Below, in pieces: positions 7,030-14,048 of a stretch of 22,830 nt of DNA. This stretch comes from a virus, in IMG/VR virus record IMGVR_UViG_3300042892_002359, positions 1 to 22,830 of that record; one strand, written 5' to 3'. Positions within the stretch are counted from its first letter, which is position 1, and each line of letters starts with the position of its first letter. A program made the position numbers and the translations under genes. The notes under the pieces are model-generated. The model was not told where the DNA came from. It saw only the letters and a list, made by a program, of their open reading frames with translations, and made no database searches.

Positions 7030-8430
7030 ATGCAACAATTTTTTTACGATGCGCAAATCCGACGTTTCCTACTACAGTTTACCCGGATCATCAGCAACTT
7101 TCAAATTGAATATGGCAACGAAACAGATGGCGTGAACAATGCTACCTTGATACGTGTGCCTGTTCGTTATGGAGATGCCAGTCGCAACGCACAAGTTATT
7201 ATTCAAGAGAACAGTCGTAACTCAATGCCAGCGTCGCCGCTGATGACATTCTATGTGTCAAGCCTGGATTACGATCGTCCCAGAATGCAAGAGCCTTATC
7301 ATGTGAGCAAGGTCAATGTACGCCAACGCACTTACGACACTGCCACTGAGTCATATGAAACCACACAAGGCAATGCCTTTACCATAGAACGACTCATGCC
7401 TGTGCCTTACAAGTTGGGTATTACACTGGATATTTGGACCTCAAACACCAATCAAAAAATGCAGTTGTTGGAACAACTGCTGACCTTGTTCAACCCCAGT
7501 CTTGAAGTACAAAGCACAGACAACTTTATTGACTGGACCAGTTTGAGCACAGTTGATCTAGAGGCGGTGACCTGGACTTCAAGAACTGTGCCAATTGGCA
7601 CTGAGAATCCCATTGACATGGCCACTATCAAATTCTCATTACCAATTTATATTTCGGCTCCGGCCAAGGTCAAGAAACTGGGCGTGGTTGAACGCATTAT
7701 CATGAGCATGTATGACGCTCAAGGTGATTTGAGTAATGCTGTCACAGACAATGATCTGTTGTTGGGCACCAGAGTTTTAATTACTCCAGGCAATTATGAA
7801 TTGGTAGTGATTGGCAATCAATTGCAGTGTTTACAGCCACGAACTATTGTACCAAATGGCAGCAACAATGACCTTGATCCTGCGTCGATTGTGTCGGGTA
7901 GTAGCCTGCTTTGGCCAGCTGTGATTGGCATGTATGGCACATTACGTCCGGGCATTAGTCAAATTCGTCTGGAACAACAAGATGGATCATTTGTTGTTGG
8001 TACAATTGTGATCAATCCCAACGATGATAGATTTGTATTGTTTGATGTTGATCCCGACACTGTGCCACAAAATACCTTGGATCCCATTGATGCTGTGATC
8101 AACCCCTTGGCCAGTGGTCCTGCCGATGGGCTAGATTCAGCCATAGAAGGTCAACGCTATCTATTGACTGAGGCCACTGGTTCACAAAATAATGTTGGAC
8201 CAGCGTCGGCCTGGGTTGGTGCCAACGGTAGACCCTTGATTGCAGAAGCCAATGACATTATTGAATACACCAATAGTTACTGGCGAGTGGTTTTTAGAGC
8301 CAGTGGACAAGCCGCTGGTCAGTATGTGACAAATATCACTACCAGTATTCAATATGAATGGGATGGTGAAGCCTGGGTCAAGAGTTATCAAGGGGTGTAT
8401 GTTGGAGGCACATGGAGTCTAGTGCTTTGA
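7030..8430 (+). CDS. 15: T4 gp15-like tail completion protein (466 aa, C-terminally extended)
   Basis: The N-terminal ~230 residues match T4 gp15, which caps the tail tube and sheath and docks to the neck. FFYDAQIRRFLLQFTRIISN corresponds to FFYNSSFRRYATLMGDLFSN-like sequence in T4. Matching blocks follow: ATLIRVPVRYGD, PYKLGITLDIWTSNTNQKMQ and LEQLLTLFNPSLEV. T4 gp15 has 272 residues, and here about 220 extra residues follow KVKKLGVVERIIMSMYDAQG. The extension contains beta-rich sequence and, near the end, EGQRYLLTEATG...AWVG...YWRVVFRASG and YEWDGEAWVKSYQG, which resembles DUF2793-type phage domains (tentative). The ATG lies 3 bp after the gp14 stop and the end overlaps the Nudix gene by 19 bp. 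Confidence 0.83.
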   Translation: MQQFFYDAQIRRFLLQFTRIISNFQIEYGNETDGVNNATLIRVPVRYGDASRNAQVIIQENSRNSMPASPLMTFYVSSLDYDRPRMQEPYHVSKVNVRQRTYDTATESYETTQGNAFTIERLMPVPYKLGITLDIWTSNTNQKMQLLEQLLTLFNPSLEVQSTDNFIDWTSLSTVDLEAVTWTSRTVPIGTENPIDMATIKFSLPIYISAPAKVKKLGVVERIIMSMYDAQGDLSNAVTDNDLLLGTRVLITPGNYELVVIGNQLQCLQPRTIVPNGSNNDLDPASIVSGSSLLWPAVIGMYGTLRPGISQIRLEQQDGSFVVGTIVINPNDDRFVLFDVDPDTVPQNTLDPIDAVINPLASGPADGLDSAIEGQRYLLTEATGSQNNVGPASAWVGANGRPLIAEANDIIEYTNSYWRVVFRASGQAAGQYVTNITTSIQYEWDGEAWVKSYQGVYVGGTWSLVL

Positions 8431-8852
8431 AGGCAGTTGGTGTGTGGTTCCGCAGCCGGGACACCAAACGCTATCTATATCTCTTGAGAAACGATGCCAA
8501 ACATCCAGGATCTTGGGGCCTACCCGGCGGCAAAATTAAAACAGGCGAAACACTGTTGGGTGGTATGGAACGTGAGTGTATGGAAGAATTGGGATTCTTT
8601 CCCACTTACTTGAGACTGGTACCTCTGGAAAAATTTACTTCAGCAGATTTAGCCTTTGAATATCACACCTGGATTTGTGTTGTGGATACTGAATTCACTC
8701 CCAGACTAAACTACGAACACCTGGGCTACGCCTGGATTGATGCAGGTACCTGGCCTCGACCCATGCATCCTGGATTGTGGAATACCATGAACATTGATGC
8801 AGTGCAACAGAAGATCATGTTGGTTGAGCAGGATTTTTTAAGTAGAAATTAA
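8412..8852 (+). CDS. Nudix hydrolase (146 aa)
   Basis: Nudix enzymes hydrolyse nucleoside diphosphates linked to another group (X), using metal ions held by the Nudix box. A complete box is present: G40, five residues, E46, seven residues, R54-E55, then E58-E59-x-G61 with a following Phe. WGLPGGKIKTGETLLGG is the core. The length and single-domain layout are usual for the family. KAVGVWFRSRDTKRYLYLLR at the N-terminus is the first strand pair. The start ATG has a perfect GGAGG (8404-8408) three bases upstream, inside the gp15 gene, so the two are coupled. The end overlaps the convergent oxygenase-like gene by 4 bp. The substrate is unknown. Nucleotide-sugar or ADP-ribose type substrates would fit the glycan-related neighbours (inference). 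Confidence 0.92.
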   Translation: MESSALKAVGVWFRSRDTKRYLYLLRNDAKHPGSWGLPGGKIKTGETLLGGMERECMEELGFFPTYLRLVPLEKFTSADLAFEYHTWICVVDTEFTPRLNYEHLGYAWIDAGTWPRPMHPGLWNTMNIDAVQQKIMLVEQDFLSRN

Positions 8853-10069
8853 TCAAAAAAGAATATTTGCCACAGGCGACAATTTTGCATGTTGTAGCCA
8901 AAATACTCATTTGCACTGTGTAGATATCCTGCATTGAAAATCAACAAACGATTGTATACATTGCCCAACACATCCACTGGTTCAAAAATTGTTCTATCAA
9001 GATTTTTTGATCCTGGTCTAAATGCCTGCTTGATACCCGCATGATCTCTATGTCGTATGCCAGTATCTTTCAGTGCAAAAGTTGATGTACCTGTGCTGTA
9101 AGGAGCATCAGGAGTGAGATAAAGCATGCCAGCCCACTTTTGATCGTCACAGTGATGTGCCAAGGGTTCACCTTCTGTACAATACTGAAAGCGGCCGTTC
9201 ATGCCGTGCTCTTCCCAACGAGTGATTTTTTCTCCCATGATGCGTTCAAATTCTTGTTTGAGTCCTGGGAATAGAAATTGTTGTTTGGTGCGACTACCTA
9301 TGTAGTATCGGTCAATACCACCATGGTCGTATTCCTGTTCCAAAGCCAAGGCTCGTATTGCGTCAGGATCTTGATAAAAGTTGTCCACAATCCAAATGCC
9401 TTTGGTGTAGTTTTTGTTGACTTGCTCGCATGATCTATCCACTGTAGAATTGGCCACTATAGGTATCACTGCAGGTTTTTTTGGTCGGATCACTGGCTGA
9501 GACAATTTGACTAATTCTGTGGGCCACCCACAAGTTTTTAAATTGTTGTCAACTGCGGTAAGATGATTTTGATCAAGATCATGATTGAGTTTGAGATCTT
9601 GCATGATCTGTCGAGATTCTTCTCTATGGCCTACCCACCATGCTGCCACACCCTTTTGAAACAACAAAGCATAAGATCCAGGGTACCCCATGTGAGTTGG
9701 CAAAGGTGACAGATCAAGTTGGGCCTGGGCCAGGCCAAAACAGGCCATGGTGTAACTGTTTTGCCAATTTTGTCTTGCTTCGTGATACTTGCTCAATAAA
9801 AAATATGCCTCGGGACGATGCATCATGAGCACAATGGCTTTTTCTAAAATGGTTTTTTCAGTGTCATCCCTTGTGCGTTGCGCGGCAAAACAGATGGCCA
9901 TGCGTAACAAGGCTTCGTACTGTTGGATGTCACTGGTTGATCTTTCAGCAGCCCTGAGATAAAAAGATATAGCGGCACCTGTTTGTCCCATGTCTTCATA
10001 TTCACAGCCCAGAGAAAAATTTGCCCTGGCATCTTCTTGATTGTGGATGTAGTTTATCAACTGTTTCAT
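8849..10069 (-). CDS. TPR-like N-terminus fused to 2OG-Fe(II) oxygenase-like domain (406 aa)
   Basis: Residues about 10-185 are helical repeats of tetratricopeptide type (ANFSLGCEYEDMGQTGAAIS, AYFLLSKYHEARQNWQNSY), probably for protein contact. Residues about 225-406 look like a 2-oxoglutarate/Fe(II) dioxygenase of the DUF6445 kind: GIWIVDNFYQDPDAIRALAL, then H306-x-D308 in LAHHCDDQKWAGMLYLTP, distal H384 in AGYLHSANEYFGY and R398 in CRLWQIFFFD. These supply the two-His-one-carboxylate metal site and an Arg for 2-oxoglutarate. The strand spacing fits a double-stranded beta-helix fold. The ATG overlaps the stop of the preceding three-domain gene (ATGA), implying coupled translation and probably a shared pathway. 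Hydroxylation of a sugar, peptide or small molecule is possible, but the target is unknown. Confidence 0.78.
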   Translation of the reverse strand: MKQLINYIHNQEDARANFSLGCEYEDMGQTGAAISFYLRAAERSTSDIQQYEALLRMAICFAAQRTRDDTEKTILEKAIVLMMHRPEAYFLLSKYHEARQNWQNSYTMACFGLAQAQLDLSPLPTHMGYPGSYALLFQKGVAAWWVGHREESRQIMQDLKLNHDLDQNHLTAVDNNLKTCGWPTELVKLSQPVIRPKKPAVIPIVANSTVDRSCEQVNKNYTKGIWIVDNFYQDPDAIRALALEQEYDHGGIDRYYIGSRTKQQFLFPGLKQEFERIMGEKITRWEEHGMNGRFQYCTEGEPLAHHCDDQKWAGMLYLTPDAPYSTGTSTFALKDTGIRHRDHAGIKQAFRPGSKNLDRTIFEPVDVLGNVYNRLLIFNAGYLHSANEYFGYNMQNCRLWQIFFFD

Positions 10070-12681
10070 GGGTAAAATTTCACAGGTTGCGGTGCAGGAT
10101 GTGCACCATTTTCACAACGAGTACAAATGTCATAGCATGTTTGTGCTTGTGGTATCACTTGCTCATATGTTTGTGTTTTGAGGTTGCCAATGATGTTGTT
10201 CAGGCCATAGTCCATGCAACACAGACTCACATCGCCATTGGGCAACAACACATTGTGGTAGAGATGTTCTACACAGCCACACGTGCGAACACCATCTGTG
10301 TGGATTTTTTCTTGCCAACTGCTGGCCAATGAGGCCAATTCTGGTTTGAGCACTGCTTCTCTGCTGAGGTTGCCGGCTCTGCCCCACATGATGGGTTTGG
10401 GTGCCCAGTCAAACAAGTGACGCACACTGTCATGCACTTGGTGTCCCATGTTCATCACATAAAAATTCTGTATTCTATCTCTATTTTGGCTCAGCCACTC
10501 CATGCTTCGGATAAATCCTGGAGTTATAGGGTGTCTGGCCAATAGTTCACTGTCTGGCAAGTGCAGTGTGAATCCGCCGTTGGGGCCTCCAGCAAAAGGC
10601 ACATGTGCAATGCGTTCAAGATCTGCAACGCTCAATCCAACCCCTGTGGTAAACACACTCACAGGATGTCCACGATCATGTGCCAACAGCAACATGTCGG
10701 TGCAGTTCTTGTTCATCCAAGGTTCTATAAAACCTGAGAAAGTTATGCGCACTTCAGGTGGCACTGTATCAATCATGGTAGCAAAACTGTCAACCGTCAT
10801 GATTCTTTCGCCTTGATAGGCCTGTTCCAACACACGTTGTGGACAAAACACACAGTCTACTACACAACCTTTTTCTGGCACAATGGTAGTTATTTCAAGA
10901 GTAGGCCAAGGGAATGTGTTAATTTTGGTTTTTTGCTCCAATGGCACACGATTGTCAATGTAGATGGTTATGGCCATGTAGTGTTCAATGAACCAGTCGC
11001 TCCAGAGATCATGTTTGATATCCACATTGTCCATGCTGAATATTCTGTGACTCACCATGTTGGCCAAGTAGAGATCACGAAATTTTCTAAATTTTGCCTT
11101 GAGTTCAGGTGTGTTGAGATGAAACTCACCTGTGATTTTTTTCACGCTGCGTTGAATCCACTCAAAGTTCTTTTCATTGAATATGTCGTACTCGCCACCT
11201 TCACAATCGGTTTTCAAGAAATCAATCTGTTGTATTTTGTGTTCACGGATCAAGGTATCAAATGCAATGGTTTCCATTATTGAGCCATCCGTGCCGTCGG
11301 TTATGGCCTGTTTGGTTTCATCGTACAGACCGGCCACATAGTTTGTGCCATCCTGGGCACCCAGGGCCTTGTTTAACACCACAAAAGGTACGCCGGTGGC
11401 GGCTAAATTTTTCTCTAGAGTTTGATAAAATTCCAATTCGGGCTCAAGACAGATCAACTGTTTTGGTTTTTTATGTGCCACACTCCAGGAGAATGGACCC
11501 ACACTCGCTCCAACGTCAAGCACTGTGTCTCCAGGCTCAACTTCAAAAAACTTTTCGTATACCTTGTCCACAAATACTTCTTTGCTGACTGTGTTGAAAA
11601 ACCAAGTGTTGCGAGCCATCTTGCCCCAGTCAAAGTTTTTGGCTGTGTCATTGATATCAGAAAACCAAGGTGTGTGTGAGGGCCATACAATTTGATCCAC
11701 CAGGTGTCGGGGCATTTTTAAAATAAATGCTGAATTGTCTTGGAATCCAAAACTCAACATCAAATGATTGTCATGCCAGGCGGCACCACAACAGAACTCA
11801 ATGTCTGCTCCCATAAAACTAAAGGGATCGGTATATCTTACCATGTTCCAATCCTGATCCCAAACCACCAAGCGGTGTCTATACACAGCGTCTTTTTCAC
11901 CAGCTGGGGATTTGAACAAGTCCACTTCGTGTGTGCAGGCCAGGTAGTAGTCGCCATAGGGTATCACGTGACTGCTGCCTCTAAAGGCCGGCACATTTGC
12001 CACGCTTTTGTTTTGGTCCAATGCCACAGTCACACATGTGTTGGATACCTCATCATATTGCACAACTTCAGTGGGATTGCTCCATTTTATCCATTGACCC
12101 GCATGATCCAATATGGGCATCCAGTTTTTCTCACAGTAGGTGTCGTCGAGCCCAGGTGCTGGCACACGAGTCCTTGCAATTTCTGTCACTGCATGATCGG
12201 TCACCTCCAGCTCACTCAGTTCCATACGACCTTGGCCGTTGGTTGTGGTATCTCTTCGCACACCACTGATGTATAGGCGTTGGTTCCAACGAAACAGTCT
12301 GGCATCTTCAAGTCCCACAAATGTCCAAAGAGGTTCTTGATCAAATCGGGAGGTGTCGATCTTTTGACAGGTTTTGATTGACAAGTCTGCATTCAAGGTC
12401 AACAGATAATTCCAGGTGCGCAGATGCGGATCGTTTTCGGGGTGCAGGTACTGCAAGGGTCCAAATCTGTGCTGGAATCGTTTGTTTTCAGAATGATACA
12501 AGGTGTAATTCACATGTCGTAAAATACACAAAATTTCATTGCCGTCAACATACACAGACGGATTCATAAGGCCGGTGCCATTGGTATCTTTGGCCGGAAT
12601 AATCAGCGGATGTATGCTTCCGCCAGCATCAAGTGTGGATTTAACCAGCCCTTGAGTAGATATTTGAGTGGATATTGTCAT
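10066..12681 (-). CDS. Three-domain fusion: beta-propeller (GH130-like), FkbM methyltransferase, radical SAM/SPASM-like
   Basis: Residues about 20-350 form a glycosidase-type five-bladed propeller, with LWTFVGLEDARLFRWNQRLY, FRGSSHVIPYGDYYLACTHE and IEFCCGAAWHDNHLMLSFGF as blade motifs. Residues about 355-580 form an FkbM methyltransferase, with SAM motif GDTVLDVGASVGPFS near residue 386 and the signature IDFLKTDCEGGEYDIF near 492. Residues about 590-871 form a radical SAM domain with C606-VVD-C610-VF-C613, and a C-terminal Cys-rich region (CGCVEHLYHN, DVSLCCMDYG, CYDICTRCENG) like SPASM/twitch auxiliary cluster domains. All three domains lie in one uninterrupted 871-codon frame. The ATG at 12681 has no strong Shine-Dalgarno sequence, and a palindrome lies just upstream. 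Methylation plus radical chemistry on a glycan or peptide is the likely job. The substrate is not visible. Confidence 0.85.
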   Translation of the reverse strand: MTISTQISTQGLVKSTLDAGGSIHPLIIPAKDTNGTGLMNPSVYVDGNEILCILRHVNYTLYHSENKRFQHRFGPLQYLHPENDPHLRTWNYLLTLNADLSIKTCQKIDTSRFDQEPLWTFVGLEDARLFRWNQRLYISGVRRDTTTNGQGRMELSELEVTDHAVTEIARTRVPAPGLDDTYCEKNWMPILDHAGQWIKWSNPTEVVQYDEVSNTCVTVALDQNKSVANVPAFRGSSHVIPYGDYYLACTHEVDLFKSPAGEKDAVYRHRLVVWDQDWNMVRYTDPFSFMGADIEFCCGAAWHDNHLMLSFGFQDNSAFILKMPRHLVDQIVWPSHTPWFSDINDTAKNFDWGKMARNTWFFNTVSKEVFVDKVYEKFFEVEPGDTVLDVGASVGPFSWSVAHKKPKQLICLEPELEFYQTLEKNLAATGVPFVVLNKALGAQDGTNYVAGLYDETKQAITDGTDGSIMETIAFDTLIREHKIQQIDFLKTDCEGGEYDIFNEKNFEWIQRSVKKITGEFHLNTPELKAKFRKFRDLYLANMVSHRIFSMDNVDIKHDLWSDWFIEHYMAITIYIDNRVPLEQKTKINTFPWPTLEITTIVPEKGCVVDCVFCPQRVLEQAYQGERIMTVDSFATMIDTVPPEVRITFSGFIEPWMNKNCTDMLLLAHDRGHPVSVFTTGVGLSVADLERIAHVPFAGGPNGGFTLHLPDSELLARHPITPGFIRSMEWLSQNRDRIQNFYVMNMGHQVHDSVRHLFDWAPKPIMWGRAGNLSREAVLKPELASLASSWQEKIHTDGVRTCGCVEHLYHNVLLPNGDVSLCCMDYGLNNIIGNLKTQTYEQVIPQAQTCYDICTRCENGAHPAPQPVKFYP

Positions 12682-12684
12682 ATA

Positions 12685-12706
12685 GTGTGCTATAATTTAT
12701 GCACAC
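12685..12706. promoter_or_regulatory. Inverted repeat around a late-promoter-like box
   Basis: Perfect 6-bp arms, GTGTGC (12685-12690) and GCACAC (12701-12706), flank a 10-bp AT-only core. The minus-strand octamer CATAAATT (12701-12694) is a one-mismatch late box. The element sits just upstream of the three-domain fusion gene (ATG at 12681). It could be an operator over a promoter or simply chance in an AT-rich gap. Confidence 0.4.
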
Positions 12707-12767
12707 GTCACAGCTGAGAGTTTTTTATTGTGTGGATTGATTGCGTGATCGTTGAGTTGTGTGTAGA

Positions 12768-13487
12768 TCACAGTCCGTATCTGCTTTTTACCGCATTATA
12801 ATTTTGTGTGATTTCAATGGTGGACAACGCACGATTATAAACCAACACCTGGGAAATCCTTGCTGTGGCAAATTCACCAGCATCTGGATCACCACCAACA
12901 AAAAACGGCATGGCAGTCACTCTCAAATCTGGTTGATCAGCGTCTCGCAAGCCCACTTGTGTGCCATTTACATACATCTTCATGTTGTTGGTTCCTGCTT
13001 GGGTACCATCGTAAATCACACATATATTCTGCCACACGTTGAGTGTGAACGCCTGAAATATTTCTGCAGGATACATCTCAAATTTTTGAGTGGTCAATTT
13101 GTAAAATCTCAGAAGGCTGGTTCCTCTATAGCCCATGAGAATAAAACTGTCTGAATTTCCTGTTGGATATGCCCAGATGTTCCAGGTAAATGCAGTGGAC
13201 GCCGTTTGTATCGGCGTCTGATAGGTAAAACTGGTTCTCTGTGATGCACCACTTCCAAAACTAAAATAACTTGCATCTCCAGCAGATGTAAATGCGGGAC
13301 TATTGACCAGTGTTCCGTTGTTGCCGTTGCCGCTGATGTCATTCCAGGCAGTGCCTGAGCCAGAATAACTGGAGGTCTGTCCAGCGTCAATATACACCTG
13401 CAACCCTGTGAGAACTATGTCAGGACCAGGAGTATTTTGTATGGTGATTCCTGGACCTATGGTGATTCCTGGTCCTATTGTGGGCAT
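12768..13487 (-). CDS. LamG/concanavalin A-like lectin domain protein (239 aa)
   Basis: Residues about 25-235 read as a ConA-like (LamG/laminin-G-3) jelly-roll. LQVYIDAGQTSSYSGSGTAW, followed by NDISGNGNNGTLVNSP, is the classic opening. FTWNIWAYPTG, FTLNVWQNICVIYDGT, MKMYVNGTQVG and FATARISQVLVYNRALSTIE give the remaining conserved strands and the closing NRALS motif. The N-terminus has a short repeat (IGPGITIGPGITI). Such domains bind carbohydrate and are frequent in phage fibers and other surface proteins. The ATG lies 6 bp after the stop of the Peptidase_G2-like gene, so the two are one transcript. It is likely to be a virion adhesin at or near the long fiber, but free-standing use cannot be excluded. 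Confidence 0.82.
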   Translation of the reverse strand: MPTIGPGITIGPGITIQNTPGPDIVLTGLQVYIDAGQTSSYSGSGTAWNDISGNGNNGTLVNSPAFTSAGDASYFSFGSGASQRTSFTYQTPIQTASTAFTWNIWAYPTGNSDSFILMGYRGTSLLRFYKLTTQKFEMYPAEIFQAFTLNVWQNICVIYDGTQAGTNNMKMYVNGTQVGLRDADQPDLRVTAMPFFVGGDPDAGEFATARISQVLVYNRALSTIEITQNYNAVKSRYGL

Positions 13488-13493
13488 GGCGTG

Positions 13494-14003
13494 TTAGACT
13501 TTGCCTACAACAATTTCTATAGTGCCTGACTCGCCCACAAAGTCTTCCAGGGCTTTGCCAATAACTGTGCCCACAGCAGGGGTAGCACATGCTTGTGCGT
13601 GGCCGTTGCCCGCAGAAATCATCATGGCACCTTTGGTCACAGGTCCAATCACACAGGTTGGTACTCTGCCTGCCAAAGCCAGTGTAACTATGTGTGTGCC
13701 TTGCACTGAACTGTTCATCACATGTGCAGGATTTGTACTCACTACTCCTGCCACACATGTGCTGCTGGATTGAGTGCTCAAGGTCACTTCGTGGTGCCCC
13801 CCAAAATCCAGCACCGTGCCAGGCACATATTCAGCATCAGCCACGTACATTTCTGCCAAGTCAGCATATTGTGCTGATGTGGCCTTGATAAATGCTGTGT
13901 TAAAATAAGCAGTGGCGTTGCCAATATTACCTACTCCATTGCCGGCATTGTTTAATATAGCAGGTACAGTTGCTCCTATGGTTCCATCTAGTGTAATTGG
14001 CAT
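13494..14003 (-). CDS. Peptidase_G2-like fiber-associated protein (169 aa)
   Basis: The centre carries YADLAEMYVADAEYVPGTVL, then GGHHEVTLSTQSS, CVAGVVSTNPAHVMNSS and a closing VIGKALEDFVGESGTIEIVV. This DLAE-Y-(A/P)GTV...ST.PA..MN pattern is one I recall from C-terminal domains of phage fibers and bacterial surface proteins annotated as Peptidase_G2 (intramolecular-chaperone or autoproteolytic type). Here it forms its own small gene directly after the giant fiber, with an N-terminal part (AILNNAGNGVGNIGNATAYF) resembling the repeats at the end of that fiber. The ATG has AAGGA (14012-14016) at good spacing and a clean late promoter box upstream. It may cap, trimerise or process the fiber (inference). 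Confidence 0.72.
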   Translation of the reverse strand: MPITLDGTIGATVPAILNNAGNGVGNIGNATAYFNTAFIKATSAQYADLAEMYVADAEYVPGTVLDFGGHHEVTLSTQSSSTCVAGVVSTNPAHVMNSSVQGTHIVTLALAGRVPTCVIGPVTKGAMMISAGNGHAQACATPAVGTVIGKALEDFVGESGTIEIVVGKV

Positions 14004-14027
14004 GTTTTTGATCCTTGTTCTGTTGAG

Positions 14028-14035
14028 TATTTATC
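14028..14035 (-). promoter_or_regulatory. T4-like late promoter
   Basis: The minus-strand GATAAATA, followed by CTC, matches the NATAAATA late-promoter box. It lies in the 45-bp gap between the fiber stop and the Peptidase_G2-like start, leaving a leader of about 20 bases with an AAGGA ribosome-binding site. This is the best-formed late promoter in the window. Confidence 0.65.
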
Positions 14036-14048
14036 TAATAAATTGTTA

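Noticed and set aside
12691-12696. TATAAT hexamer on the plus strand
   Set aside because: There is no -35 partner at suitable spacing and no plus-strand gene downstream.
12707-12767. Possible intrinsic terminator after the lectin gene, from the T-run at 12719-12727
   Set aside because: The T-run is on the plus strand, where no gene ends. On the minus strand I find no stable stem followed by T residues.
13420-13758. 112-codon Cys/Arg/His-rich minus-strand frame overlapping the Peptidase_G2-like and lectin genes
   Set aside because: Its composition is a frame-shifted reading of well-supported genes, and no family motif is present.
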